Below are positions 41,467 to 54,081 of a DNA stretch of 64,000 bases, one piece after another. The translations under genes and the position numbers were made by a program. Below the pieces are notes generated by a model. It saw only the letters and a program-made list of their open reading frames with translations. It had not been told where the DNA came from and made no database searches. Position 1 is the first letter of the stretch. Every line of letters begins with the position of its first letter. The stretch spans positions 62,001-126,000 of the forward strand of contig NZ_APAT01000019.1 of the NCBI RefSeq assembly GCF_000347775.1, in the 5' to 3' direction. Origin of the DNA: Marinobacter santoriniensis NKSG1 (GTDB lineage Bacteria; Pseudomonadota; Gammaproteobacteria; Pseudomonadales; Oleiphilaceae).

Positions 41467-43266
41467 TTGAAAAACCTCTCTCTGGGGAACCGGATCGTAC
41501 TGATCACGATTGCCAGCAGCGTTCTGTCAGCGGCATTGCTCCTGGTGATCGCTTACCACCAACTGGTCGGTGATTTCGAAAAAGTACTGACGGATCGCCA
41601 AAAGCTCAAAACCCGTTCCTACGCTCTCCAGGTTGATCAGGATCTGCAAAAGCGCCTGAATGCGTTGGGAACATTTGCAGGGAAGCTTAGCAATGGCCAG
41701 ACCCTGGTGTCCCTGTCCCAAATCAAACGTTCGTTTGAGCGCCAGCAGAAACTGACCATGCTTTTTCCGACAGGCCTGGTCGTCTTTGATGCCCGCGGCG
41801 TCGTCATTGCCGAAAATGTCCAGGTACCGGGCCGGGTCGGTACCTCCTATGCCGATCGCAGACAGATACAGCGGGCCATCAGAACGCACGAACCGGCCAT
41901 CAGTCATCCGATCATCGGTCGCAAAACGGGTCTACCATTGTTGTCGTTTGTATATCCGATCGAAGGGGACAACGGCCGCTTGCTGGGTTTGGTGGGCGGC
42001 ATTCTCAGCCTGACCACCTCGGGAATTCTCCCGCATCCGGAACTGGCGAACGACAGTGTGCTGTTCAACGTCCTCGACACCCAGAACTTCACCCAGGTGG
42101 ACTCCCTGAAACCGGGCAAACCGATGCCGGATCTACCGCCCCCCGGTGAAGATCCATTGATCGACGCTGCGCTCTCGGGCATACCCAGCGGTGTCGTTCA
42201 GCGGCCAGACGGTGAACGCTGGATTTACGCCTCCCGGCATCTGGACCGGATTGGCTGGGTGCTGTTGAGGGCAGTCCCATACACACAAGCCATTGCGCCG
42301 GCCCGAACGTCTTTTATGCTGTATCTCGCTATCAGCCTGATTGCGCTGGTTCTGATCATCATCGTGGTGATCGCTCTCTCACGGGCGGCTACCCGCCCTC
42401 TGGAAAGCATGTCGAAGCGCATACGGCGGATGATGAAGCATCCCTCAGACAGGATTCGATTGCGGGAGACCGGACCTCCGGAAGTCCGGAATCTGGCCCG
42501 TGCATTTAACCAGTTAATGGCTGAGCGTGAGGCTCTGGATGCGCTGAAAGATCAATTTGTCTCGACCGTCAGCCACGAGCTGCGCACACCGCTGACTTCC
42601 ATTGGCGGCTCGCTGAAATTGCTTGATGCCGGCGCTACCGGTCCACTGCCCCCGAAGGCAGGAAAGCTCGTGGCGATGGCACTTCGAAACAGTGAACAAC
42701 TGCAGATGTTGATTTCCGACCTTCTGGATTTCAACAAAGCCGCGCAGGGTCAGCTGGTGGTCACGCCAGAGATCGTCAAGCTTGCCAGCGCCATGGAGGC
42801 TGCCTGTCGTGGCAACCGGACCACGGCGGCAACCCGGGGTGTTCAGCTCACCTACAAAGAAGACAGCGACCTCTGCGTCCGTGCCGACCCCTACCGCCTG
42901 CGGCAGATTCTCGACAACTACATCAGCAATGCCATTAAATTCTCCCCCCAGGGGGGCAGCGTGACAGTCTCTGCCGATACGGTCGATGACAACCGGGTTC
43001 GGCTAACGGTGTCAGACCAGGGCGAAGGCGTGCCGGAGCACTTCGTGCCGCGACTCTTCCAGCGTTTCTCCCAGGCCGAGTCACACACGGACAGGGCACG
43101 CGCAGGCACCGGTCTTGGCCTGGCGATCTGCCGGGAGCTGGCCACCCTGATGGAAGGCGAGGTAGGCTACTATTTCGACGGGGGCGCCCATTTCTGGGTC
43201 GAATTCCCCCTGATGCAACCGACAAGGGAGAACGACCGTGCAAACGCCTCCTTTGCCACCCAATGA
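41467..43266 (+). CDS. Membrane sensor histidine kinase with dCACHE-like sensor
   Basis: A 599-residue kinase: TM1 at about 9-30, a periplasmic CACHE-type sensor (about 35-280, ending VLLRAVPYTQA), TM2 at about 283-307, HAMP, HisKA with the phospho-accepting His at residue 370 (TVSHELRTPLTS), and HATPase_c with N, G1 and G2 boxes (NYISNAIKFS, DQGEGVP, GTGLGLAI). It has no receiver or Hpt, so phosphate must go to a separate protein. The start is TTG at 41467 with GAGGA 6 bases upstream; the next gene overlaps its 3' end by 29 bp. It probably works with the receivers and Hpt on the other strand. Confidence 0.93.
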   Translation: MKNLSLGNRIVLITIASSVLSAALLLVIAYHQLVGDFEKVLTDRQKLKTRSYALQVDQDLQKRLNALGTFAGKLSNGQTLVSLSQIKRSFERQQKLTMLFPTGLVVFDARGVVIAENVQVPGRVGTSYADRRQIQRAIRTHEPAISHPIIGRKTGLPLLSFVYPIEGDNGRLLGLVGGILSLTTSGILPHPELANDSVLFNVLDTQNFTQVDSLKPGKPMPDLPPPGEDPLIDAALSGIPSGVVQRPDGERWIYASRHLDRIGWVLLRAVPYTQAIAPARTSFMLYLAISLIALVLIIIVVIALSRAATRPLESMSKRIRRMMKHPSDRIRLRETGPPEVRNLARAFNQLMAEREALDALKDQFVSTVSHELRTPLTSIGGSLKLLDAGATGPLPPKAGKLVAMALRNSEQLQMLISDLLDFNKAAQGQLVVTPEIVKLASAMEAACRGNRTTAATRGVQLTYKEDSDLCVRADPYRLRQILDNYISNAIKFSPQGGSVTVSADTVDDNRVRLTVSDQGEGVPEHFVPRLFQRFSQAESHTDRARAGTGLGLAICRELATLMEGEVGYYFDGGAHFWVEFPLMQPTRENDRANASFATQ

Positions 43267-46066
43267 AGCCGAGCGTCTCCGAGCGCTGGAACAGACCCGA
43301 TTGCTGGATACCGCAGCAGAGGATCGTTTTGATCGACTCACCCGCATCGCGCGTCGCCTGTTCGACGTCCCTATTGCATTGATTACTCTCGTGGACCACG
43401 ACCGGCAATGGTTCAAGTCCTGTCAGGGGCTTACAACGCCGGAAACCCCTCGCGCCATCTCATTCTGCGGCCACGCCATCCTCCATTCCGAGCTTTTTGT
43501 CGTGAACGACGCAGGTGAGGATGAACGGTTCCGTGACAATCCGCTGGTGACCTGCGAACCCCACATCCGCTTCTACGCCGGCGCACCTTTACACTCGGAC
43601 GACGGCTACCGGCTGGGTACGCTCTGCGTTATTGACCGGAAACCGCGAGAGTTTGACCGGGAACAACGAATGCTGCTGCGGGATCTGGCCAGGAACGCGG
43701 AACGTGAAATCAGCCTGCGCCAGAGCGCCGAAACCTATCAACGACTGCGCCAGAGTGAGCGGCGGGCACGGGCCGCCATCGAGGGAACCCGTGTCGGTAC
43801 CTGGCAATGGAACATCCAGACCGGAGAGACCGTATTCAACGAACGCTGGGCCGAAATCTGTGGTTACACCCTGTCCGAGCTGGAGCCGGTGGACATCCAG
43901 ACCTGGCTCAATCTGGCGCACCCGGACGACCTGGAAGAATCTGAGGCACGACTGAACGCTCATTTTGAAGGCGCGACCGACGAGTATGACTGTCGATGCC
44001 GAATGCGACACAAAAGCGGCCGCTGGGTCTGGGTGCATGACAGAGGTCGCGTATTCGAATGGACCGCGGACGGCTCGCCGTTGATGATGTATGGCACCCA
44101 CGCGGACATCACAGAGGAGATGCAAACCCTCCAGAGGATGGAACAGCAGAATCGGGCCCTGGGCATTCTCAACGATCTGGCCATCAACTCCGACGGATCT
44201 CTCAACGCCCGGGTCAGCCGCGCCCTGACAAAAGCGAGAGAATTTCTCGACCTACCGATTGCGATCGTCAGCGAAATCAATGGTGATGCCTACACCATAC
44301 GGTGGGTTGAAGCGCCCGATGCCCCGGACATCACACCAGGGATCACACTCCCCGTGTCCCAGACATTCTGTTCCCTCCTGCTTGAGCACGGCAACCATCT
44401 GGCTATCGAGCACATGGGCAACTCCAGGTTCCGGCACCATGACTGCTACCGGCTGCAGGGCCTGGAAAGCTATATTGCCGCACCAATCCTGGTGGGAGGA
44501 CAGCTCTACGGCACATTGAATCTTTCATCGCCAGAGCCCCATGGAAAGCCCTTTACGGAAACCGAAATCACATTCGTGACCCTCCTCGCCAAATGGCTCG
44601 CGAGCCAGATTGAGCCCCACATGACGTCACGGATCCTGAGCAAACTGGCCGAACAGGCACCCGGCGTACTCTACCAGTACCGGCAGTGGCCGGATGGTCA
44701 TTCATCGTTCCCATTCGCAAGCACCGGCATGACCGACATCTACGATGTCACGCCTGAGCAGGTTGTCTCAGACGCATCCGTCGTCTTTGATCAGATACAC
44801 CCGGACGACCTGCCCAGGGTAAGCCAGACCATCCAATACTCCGGCCAGGCACTGGAGATCTGGCAGTGCCAGTACCGGGTCCGGCACGGCGAGGACTGGA
44901 AGTGGGTGGAAGGCCGGGCAAGCCCCGAGCGCCTGCCGGACGACAGCATCATGTGGCACGGCTATATCGTCGACATTGACGACAAGAAGCGGACGCAACT
45001 GCAGCTTCAGGAGAGCGAAGAACAACTGCGCCGACTGTTCGAGCTCTCGCCTATCGGCATTGCCCTGACCGATTACCAGTCCGGCGACGGCCTCGCGGTC
45101 AACGAGGCCTTGCTGCGCCCGACCGGCTACAATCGAGAGTCCTTCCTGGCACTGAGGCTTGAGGATCTCATCCCTGAGGATTTTGACACCCTGCAGACAG
45201 AAGCACTTGAGGCACTGAGAACGACAGGACGTTTCGGCCCATTCGAGCGCAACATCGCCCGGGCTGACACCTCGACATTTCCAGCCCGGATTCAAGGCCT
45301 TCTGATTCATAATTCGTCGGGCCGCTCACTGATCTGGACCCTGGTCGAAGATATTTCAGAACGCCGGAAAGTGGAGCAGATGAAGAACGACTTCATTGCC
45401 ACGATCAGCCACGAACTGCGAACACCGCTGACCTCCATCGCCGGCTCTCTCGGACTCATTGCCGGTGGGGCGCTTGGCGACTTGCCGGACAAGGTCAATC
45501 GTATGATCGCCATTGCAGCCAGGAACAGTGATCAGCTACGGCTGCTGATCAATGATCTTCTCGACATGGACAAACTGGTGTCCGGTCAAATGTCGATGAC
45601 ATTGGCTGATTATCCGGCCGGGCCGCTGCTTGAGCGGGTGATTGAACAATTGCACACATACTCAGTGGAACGGGGAGTGGAAGTGCGCCTGCATCAGGAA
45701 CCTTCCGTGCTTATATACACCGACGCCTTCCGCCTGCAGCAGGCCCTGAACAACCTGCTGTCCAATGCAATCAAGTTTTCGCAGCAAGGCGGCATCGTCG
45801 ATGTGTTGCAAAGTCAGCATGACGGGAAACTTCGGATTCGGGTGCGGGACCAGGGGCCGGGGGTACCTGAAGACTTCCAGCCACGACTGTTTGAGAAATT
45901 CGCGCAGGCACGCAGTCCCGATAGCCAGAGCCGGGGAGGTACAGGCCTTGGCCTTGCCATCACCCGTGAGATCATGGATCAGCTGGGTGGGCAGGTCGGT
46001 TTCCAGGCGGAACCAGGTGAAGGCACGGTGTTCTGGCTGGAGGTACCGCTGGCAGTCCCTGCCTGA
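43238..46066 (+). CDS. Soluble multi-sensor histidine kinase (GAF-PAS-GAF-PAS-PAS-HisKA-HATPase)
   Basis: A 942-residue cytoplasmic kinase with no membrane segment. Domains: GAF at about 25-170 (FCGHAILHSELFVVNDAGEDERF), PAS about 180-305, GAF about 315-465, two further PAS domains about 470-710, HisKA with His at 725 (TISHELRTPLTS), and HATPase_c to the end (NNLLSNAIKFS, GTGLGLAI). The kinase core is close to that of the preceding kinase, suggesting duplication followed by different sensors. GTG start at 43238 with GGGAG 7 bases upstream, overlapping the preceding gene by 29 bp, so the two kinases are co-translated. Confidence 0.93.
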   Translation: MQTPPLPPNEAERLRALEQTRLLDTAAEDRFDRLTRIARRLFDVPIALITLVDHDRQWFKSCQGLTTPETPRAISFCGHAILHSELFVVNDAGEDERFRDNPLVTCEPHIRFYAGAPLHSDDGYRLGTLCVIDRKPREFDREQRMLLRDLARNAEREISLRQSAETYQRLRQSERRARAAIEGTRVGTWQWNIQTGETVFNERWAEICGYTLSELEPVDIQTWLNLAHPDDLEESEARLNAHFEGATDEYDCRCRMRHKSGRWVWVHDRGRVFEWTADGSPLMMYGTHADITEEMQTLQRMEQQNRALGILNDLAINSDGSLNARVSRALTKAREFLDLPIAIVSEINGDAYTIRWVEAPDAPDITPGITLPVSQTFCSLLLEHGNHLAIEHMGNSRFRHHDCYRLQGLESYIAAPILVGGQLYGTLNLSSPEPHGKPFTETEITFVTLLAKWLASQIEPHMTSRILSKLAEQAPGVLYQYRQWPDGHSSFPFASTGMTDIYDVTPEQVVSDASVVFDQIHPDDLPRVSQTIQYSGQALEIWQCQYRVRHGEDWKWVEGRASPERLPDDSIMWHGYIVDIDDKKRTQLQLQESEEQLRRLFELSPIGIALTDYQSGDGLAVNEALLRPTGYNRESFLALRLEDLIPEDFDTLQTEALEALRTTGRFGPFERNIARADTSTFPARIQGLLIHNSSGRSLIWTLVEDISERRKVEQMKNDFIATISHELRTPLTSIAGSLGLIAGGALGDLPDKVNRMIAIAARNSDQLRLLINDLLDMDKLVSGQMSMTLADYPAGPLLERVIEQLHTYSVERGVEVRLHQEPSVLIYTDAFRLQQALNNLLSNAIKFSQQGGIVDVLQSQHDGKLRIRVRDQGPGVPEDFQPRLFEKFAQARSPDSQSRGGTGLGLAITREIMDQLGGQVGFQAEPGEGTVFWLEVPLAVPA

Positions 46067-46086
46067 CACTCGTCAGAGACAAATAG

Positions 46087-46113
46087 AAAAGGGCGCCTCA
46101 CGGCGCCCCTTTC
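46087..46113. terminator. Bidirectional hairpin terminator between the kinase and acnA
   Basis: GGGCGCC-TCAC-GGCGCCC with A residues before and T residues after forms a stem usable from both strands. It separates the rightward kinase operon from leftward acnA. Confidence 0.75.
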
Positions 46114-46135
46114 ACTTCTTCGGCTGCCCCACCGT

Positions 46136-48895
<2,760 letters not shown>

Positions 48896-49070
48896 GTGGT
48901 GCCTCCTTTTCGTCGTAATCCGAGCATTCCGGAAGGCTGTCCGGGAACCTTTTCATCAGCCCTGCTGTGCCTGTTGCCCGGAAATTGAAGGCAGACTGAT
49001 GGAAAGACTCCGGAAAGTGAAGTCACCTATAACTATTGCACCGATTAACCAGAGTTCAACCGTGGGCCGG

Positions 49071-49108
49071 TGAATACCGGGCATTCGTCCGCTGAATACC
49101 CGGCATTC
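49071..49108. repeat. Two near-identical 16-bp direct repeats between acnA and MCP genes
   Basis: TGAATACCGGGCATTC (49071-49086) and TGAATACCCGGCATTC (49093-49108) differ by one base and are spaced 22 bp start to start. Each is itself nearly palindromic. They lie downstream of the MCP gene and upstream of acnA, so they could be operators for acnA. Confidence 0.5.
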
Positions 49109-49112
49109 CCCG

Positions 49113-49130
49113 TGCCTGACGAATCAGGCA
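49113..49130 (-). terminator. Hairpin at the end of the MCP gene
   Basis: TGCCTGA-CGAA-TCAGGCA forms a 7-bp stem with a CGAA loop containing the MCP stop codon at its edge. No T run follows, so termination here is only possible, not clear. Confidence 0.35.
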
Positions 49131-50644
49131 GTCCGATAGTCCCGGACGAGGGATTCGACATCCAGAATGGTACTTTCGAGGCGCTCGGCCATGGTTCGGG
49201 TAGTCTCCGCTTCCCCGACAATGTCCGAGTTGCGGCTGGCCACCCGCTGCACACTCTCGCTGATCTGCGACGATGCAACGGCCTGCTGCTCCGACGCCGA
49301 GGCGATCTGCTCGTTCATGCCGTTGACGTCAGCAATGGCGGCCTCAATCCTGGCGATGGCGTCCACCGTCTGTCGGATGGAGCGGGTGGTTTCCGAGGAA
49401 CGGGTCAGGCCCATATCAATGGCGGCCAGAGCCGCCTCGGCGGAACCACTGAGTTCTTCAACGGTTGATCCGATTTCCCGGGTGAACTCCTGGGTCCGCC
49501 TGGAAAGGTTTCGGACTTCGTCGGCCACGACTGCGAATCCCCGCCCGTGTTCCCCGGCCCGCGCTGCTTCAATCGCCGCGTTGAGGGCCAAAAGATTGGT
49601 CTGATCCGAGATGTCATTGATCGACGCCACGAAACTCTGGATCGATCCGACTTTTTCCACCAGGCGCTCAACGGTGCCGGAAGCATCCCCCAGAGTGCCA
49701 TGGGTAGCTTCCGTCAGCTCCACCGCATGATCGGCCGTAGTACGGCCTTCCGAAGCCGCTTCCGACGCACGGCCGGCGGCTTCTGCAGCCAGTTGGGCGT
49801 TGTGGGCCACCTCCTGGATGGTGGCGGCCATCTGGTTGGTCGCGGCAGCAGCCTGGTCAGTCTGGCCGTGCTGATCCCGGATAATGCCACTGGTTTTTTC
49901 ACTGACAGATGTCAGGTCGGCCGAACTGGTCTTCAGGTGAGTGGCCAGGTGCCGGACTTTCTCAATCAGCTCGCCGAACTGGGACATCATGTCGTTGAAG
50001 TGCAGTGCGGTATGGCTGCCGCCTTCACGATCGAGCCGGCCCGTCAGGTCCTTGCTGTCGCCAAACGACCGGACCACGGAAATGATCTGCAAGGCTTCCC
50101 GGCGCTCAGCCGCCATACGGATGGCAAAGAACACCAGTACGCCCGATTCGAAGACGACAAATGCAGCGTGCAGGAACGCCATGCCGAAAGTGGCACCGTG
50201 ATTGAACAGCATCACCGGCATGCCCAGGAACTGAGCTCCGGACTGCTGCAGAGCCGTAAACACCAGATGGTGTACCGCAATCACGCCAGCCGCCGTGATG
50301 ATCGGTAACCAGTCACGATAGGTAATCACGAGCGCCAGGGCCGCAAAAATGTGGAAGTGCATTTCAATCTCTCCCAGGCGGGCCTGGATCATCACAGCCG
50401 AGAAGGCCATCAGGCAAGCTGCGAAGATTGCGGAACAGGCGCGACTGCCCTGCAACATAAACCACGCACCGACCGCGACAAGTCCGATCAGCACGGATGC
50501 CCCCAGCGCAAACCCGCCGGTGTCGTGCCCAATGGGCACAATCAGGCCGACGACAGGAACGTGCGCGAGCAGGATATAAAGCAGGTATCGGTCACTGGCG
50601 AGCCGATCCTGCAGGGCAAAGGAGAGAGTTCGAGACCCAGACAT
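49124..50644 (-). CDS. Methyl-accepting chemotaxis protein with polytopic membrane N-terminus
   Basis: A 506-residue chemoreceptor. Instead of a periplasmic ligand domain it has about six hydrophobic segments in the first 195 residues (for example [20 protein letters not shown]), with short loops, followed by a long cytoplasmic coiled coil. The MA signalling tip contains the hallmark [38 protein letters not shown]. No C-terminal CheR-binding pentapeptide is seen. The membrane architecture suggests sensing of a membrane or energy-state signal. GAGGA lies 8 bases before the ATG. It is a single gene, divergent from the zinc-finger/TPR gene. Confidence 0.9.
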   Translation of the reverse strand: MSGSRTLSFALQDRLASDRYLLYILLAHVPVVGLIVPIGHDTGGFALGASVLIGLVAVGAWFMLQGSRACSAIFAACLMAFSAVMIQARLGEIEMHFHIFAALALVITYRDWLPIITAAGVIAVHHLVFTALQQSGAQFLGMPVMLFNHGATFGMAFLHAAFVVFESGVLVFFAIRMAAERREALQIISVVRSFGDSKDLTGRLDREGGSHTALHFNDMMSQFGELIEKVRHLATHLKTSSADLTSVSEKTSGIIRDQHGQTDQAAAATNQMAATIQEVAHNAQLAAEAAGRASEAASEGRTTADHAVELTEATHGTLGDASGTVERLVEKVGSIQSFVASINDISDQTNLLALNAAIEAARAGEHGRGFAVVADEVRNLSRRTQEFTREIGSTVEELSGSAEAALAAIDMGLTRSSETTRSIRQTVDAIARIEAAIADVNGMNEQIASASEQQAVASSQISESVQRVASRNSDIVGEAETTRTMAERLESTILDVESLVRDYRTA

Positions 50645-50851
50645 TCAGTAATTCCTCATGGTAACCCGCGCGGATTATCGACGTCCCTGTGTCACAGGCA
50701 AATAGGTGCATTTCGCAATCGTTTAACCACGTATTCATACGCGACAGGTCTGACCCGGATCATCATTTGTTGTAACAGAAAGTAAGCTTTTCACCGGGAG
50801 CTTCCCGGGCTGTTAACCACGTAGCTGCGCGATGCCTCCTCATCTGTCATC
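50645..50851. other. Divergent intergenic region MCP / zinc-finger membrane protein gene
   Basis: A 207-bp gap. On the minus strand GTCGATAA (complement of 50675-50682) resembles the sigma-28 -10 box GCCGATAA, as expected for a chemotaxis gene, but the -35 match is poor. Nothing else is recognised. Confidence 0.4.
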
Positions 50852-52348
50852 ATGAACGATCTGTATACTTCTGAAGGACCAGGACGCGAGCCCACCGTGA
50901 AGCACGATTGCCATTACCATCCCGGAGATCCTGCCAAATGGCACTGCCAGGCCTGCCAGATCCACTACTGCAGCCGCTGCATGCCAGACGCCGACAACCG
51001 GAACCGCAAGGCGTTTTGCCCGCACTGTAATCAGGCCATGCGCTATCTGGGCGCTGCCACGGAGGTGGTCCCCTTCTGGCACCGGGTTGGCGCGTTTTTC
51101 CGCTACCCCTTCCACACCGACCCCCTGATGGTGATCGCCATCTGCACCCTGGTGCCGGTGATTGCTCCGGCAAACCTCATCGGACTGATCATCTGGATTG
51201 TCCTGGCCCTGGCGCTGTTCAAATACACCTATGCGGTGATCACCCATACGGCGGAAGGCCATCTCAAACCTCCCCCGGTCTCGGTGGCCTTCACCGGAAG
51301 CGGTTTCGACATCGTGTTCCTGCAACTGCTGGTGTTTGCCCTGATGGGGGGACTGGTAAGTGCGGCCGCCATGCTCGGCGGACCGATTCTTATGATGCTC
51401 GCACTGGCGTTTGTGGTGCTCGCCATGCCGGCCAGTATCATGGTGCTGGCCATGGAACACTCCGTCGGCGCCGCCGTAAACCCGTTCAACCTGGCGTCAC
51501 TGATTTCGCGAATCGGTACGCCCTATTTCCTGCTGTACGGTTACCTGATTCTGGTCACCCTGGCCTCGGGCGCTGCCCAGGATCTGGCACTGACGCATTT
51601 TCCACGCTGGTTGTCCCAGCCGCTGACCGGCTTTCTCAACAGCACCTTTACCCTGATCCTGTTCCACATGCTGGGCTATCTGCTGTTCCAGTATCAGGAG
51701 GAGCTGGGCTTTGCGGCGGACGTTCAGGAGTCGTCACCGACCGAACCCTCGGCCAAAGACCGAAGTCTCCGCTTCGATGCCGACCTTGATATGAACCTGA
51801 AGGACGGCAACTACGACCGGGTACAGTCGATGCTCAAGGAGGCCTTGAAGCGGGATTCACAGAATGCCCTGCGGATTGGTCAGTTGTACCATCTGGTCAT
51901 GGCCCGACAGGACATCCAGGAACTGTACCGCTACCATCCGCGCATTCTCGGCTGGCTGGCCGATCGGAACGACGGCGAGGCCATCGCCGAAACCATCAGG
52001 CTATTGCAGGAAGCCGACCCGGTGTTCCGGCTGGACGACCCGGAGCTGTCGGTGCGCTGTGCCCGCGCGCTCTATTTGCGGGGAGAGTACAAAGTGGCAT
52101 TGCGCCTGCTTCAGGACTTTCACAAGCGCTTCCCGGACAGCGATCAACTGGCACCGGCCTATCTGCTGGCTGCGCAGGCACTCGCCAATGGTCTGGGACA
52201 ATGGGAGAAAGCCTCTGCCTTCCTGACGTTTGTGCAGAAGCGCTGCGCGGGGCATCCGCTTCACGAGCAGGTCGACACCTACCTGGAGCAGGCACGGCAG
52301 AAACAGCCCCTGAAAGGCCCGAAGGCCACGTTCGCGGTCTCCGAATAG
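50852..52348 (+). CDS. B-box-like zinc-finger, multi-TM protein with TPR-like C-terminus
   Basis: A 498-residue protein of unrecognised function. The N-terminus has a B-box-type zinc-binding cluster (CHYHPGDPAKWHCQACQIHYCSRC and CPHC, residues about 20-60). Then come six or so membrane segments in about 85-290 (a DUF4013-like region), and a soluble helical C-terminus from about 305 with TPR-like pairs (YDRVQSMLKEALKRDSQNALRIGQLYHL). The start is unclear: ATG 50852 has no ribosome site, whereas an in-frame GTG at 50897 begins right at the zinc motif. It converges with a rhomboid protease gene whose product has a related helical tail. Confidence 0.75.
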   Translation: MNDLYTSEGPGREPTVKHDCHYHPGDPAKWHCQACQIHYCSRCMPDADNRNRKAFCPHCNQAMRYLGAATEVVPFWHRVGAFFRYPFHTDPLMVIAICTLVPVIAPANLIGLIIWIVLALALFKYTYAVITHTAEGHLKPPPVSVAFTGSGFDIVFLQLLVFALMGGLVSAAAMLGGPILMMLALAFVVLAMPASIMVLAMEHSVGAAVNPFNLASLISRIGTPYFLLYGYLILVTLASGAAQDLALTHFPRWLSQPLTGFLNSTFTLILFHMLGYLLFQYQEELGFAADVQESSPTEPSAKDRSLRFDADLDMNLKDGNYDRVQSMLKEALKRDSQNALRIGQLYHLVMARQDIQELYRYHPRILGWLADRNDGEAIAETIRLLQEADPVFRLDDPELSVRCARALYLRGEYKVALRLLQDFHKRFPDSDQLAPAYLLAAQALANGLGQWEKASAFLTFVQKRCAGHPLHEQVDTYLEQARQKQPLKGPKATFAVSE

Positions 52349-52380
52349 CGCCGTTCTCCGGTCCAGTGTCAGGTCGGGGC

Positions 52381-53826
52381 TCAACCGCCCTGTAACTGGC
52401 GGTAATGGCGCGCCTTGGGCTCCATCTGGTGCTTTTCAAACTCCTGAATGAGCAGTCGACAGGCTTCATCGGCAAGCAGGGTGTTTCCTGTAGCGCGAAG
52501 GCGTTCGAACGCTTTTTCGGCCAGGCTCAGGTCCTGCTGTTTCAGGCTGGCAAAGAGCACCCGGTTATGATCTTCCGCCTCCAGGGGCTGGAAGCTTTCC
52601 CCTTTGCTCAGGTACTCACGCCACACCTCGGTCATCCGCTCCGTTTGCTGGCGGCCCTGGGCCTCGTTCATCAACTCGCGCGCCCGTTCCCGATAGGCAG
52701 GCAAGTCGGGTCGCAGCTTGGCGAGCTGGTACAGGTGTTCGAGCAGGATCGGGCGGTCCGGGTAGTGCTCCCGCAGTGCCTGGAACTGCTTTTCGGCCAG
52801 TTTGAACTCCATTCTCCCCAGGCTTGCCATGGCCTGCCCGTAGCTGGCCGTGAACCGGTTATCGATAACTTCCTCTTCCGGCTCAAAGAACGTTTCCTGA
52901 ACCTGCAGCCAGGACCGGCCAAAGGCCCACACCAGCGCCGCGCCCGCGGCCAGCCCGCCCGCGTGGGCCATATAAGCCACACCCGTGGCACCGGCAAACC
53001 AGTAGTCGTAGATTTCTTTACCCAGCCAGACCGGCAACATGGCCAATGCGGGTGCCCGGAAGTAGTTGAAATAGACACCCAGAAAATAGAAAAAGCGGAT
53101 TTTCTGCAGCCCGTATATGGCCACATACATCCCCATCAGGCCCGAAATTGACCCGGACGCCCCTACCAGTGGCGTGCCACTACCGGCAGAAACCCCGGCA
53201 AACACCAGGCCGGACAGCGCACCACAGAGCAGGTACGCCAGCAGAAAGCGTCCCGGCCCCAGGGCCTTCTCGACCGTAAAGCCCAGCAGAAACAGGAAAA
53301 CCAGGTTGCCGATAATGTGGCCCCAGCCCCCGTGGAGAAACTGGTAGGAAATGAGGGTATACAACTTGATGTCTGCGGGCACCAACCCCATTTCGCGAGC
53401 ACTCAGGCGGTTGATGTAATCCTGCTCGATCTCGCGCCGGTGCTCCTGCCAGTATGCTTGCTCGCGGGGCGCCCAGAGCACGTCCTGATTATCACGGAGG
53501 TACTGGTAGAACGCCCGGTCCATCATCAGCGTGACCGCCACCCATTCCTCGGCATGCTGCTTCCGCAGGGACTGGAAATGCTGGAGTTCCTGAACGCGGT
53601 CCTGCTCGCCATCAAACCGGATCCTGCGCTGCAGATAGTCCTCGTAGACAGGCGCCTCCAAGCGTTGCAGGTCTGCATCGAGGTAGGCATCGACGGCGTT
53701 CTGAAGCTTCTGCCTGTCTTCGCCCTGGTAGAAAACGAACACCAGGAGGCAGAGCAGCATCAATGAGAGTGTTGCCCAGGGAGGGCGTTTCCAGTCAACA
53801 GCCTTTTCGGCGGGAATAATCAGCAT
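52381..53826 (-). CDS. Rhomboid family intramembrane serine protease with TPR-like tail
   Basis: A 481-residue predicted membrane protease. The catalytic Ser lies in GASGSISGLMG and the His in YMAHAGGLAAG, with the family motif HGGWGHIIGNLVFLFLLG (loop 1 and TM2). It is unusual in having about 100 soluble residues between TM1 (about 20-35) and the rhomboid core, and a long cytoplasmic helical tail (about 320-481) with TPR-like repeats. ATG 53826 was chosen; an upstream start is four codons earlier. The tail could recruit substrates or adaptors. Substrates are unknown. Confidence 0.88.
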   Translation of the reverse strand: MLIIPAEKAVDWKRPPWATLSLMLLCLLVFVFYQGEDRQKLQNAVDAYLDADLQRLEAPVYEDYLQRRIRFDGEQDRVQELQHFQSLRKQHAEEWVAVTLMMDRAFYQYLRDNQDVLWAPREQAYWQEHRREIEQDYINRLSAREMGLVPADIKLYTLISYQFLHGGWGHIIGNLVFLFLLGFTVEKALGPGRFLLAYLLCGALSGLVFAGVSAGSGTPLVGASGSISGLMGMYVAIYGLQKIRFFYFLGVYFNYFRAPALAMLPVWLGKEIYDYWFAGATGVAYMAHAGGLAAGAALVWAFGRSWLQVQETFFEPEEEVIDNRFTASYGQAMASLGRMEFKLAEKQFQALREHYPDRPILLEHLYQLAKLRPDLPAYRERARELMNEAQGRQQTERMTEVWREYLSKGESFQPLEAEDHNRVLFASLKQQDLSLAEKAFERLRATGNTLLADEACRLLIQEFEKHQMEPKARHYRQLQGG

Positions 53827-54012
53827 GGGTGGCCACAATTCATCACAATCGGTCCCTGATAGGCCCCTGTTTTACCACAGCGCTGCCTGTTTTTCGCGCT
53901 CAAATACAGGCTATGGGGATGGCCGTCACAAGACAGTCACAGAAATGACATTCAATCGGTACCTGCCAGGGAATGCACCAATGTCTTATCGACCATTCGC
54001 CTATTGCCGTTG

Positions 54013-54041
54013 TTCCCGCCACGACGAATAGTAAGCGGGAA
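54013..54041 (+). promoter_or_regulatory. Leader hairpin before the OmpA-domain gene
   Basis: TTCCCGC and GCGGGAA form a perfect 7-bp stem with a 15-base loop, 41 bp before the ATG at 54082. It may be a transcription or translation control element; no T run follows. Confidence 0.35.
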
Positions 54042-54081
54042 TAACAAGAACAACCGGATATTGAGATCAAGGATACTGCAC

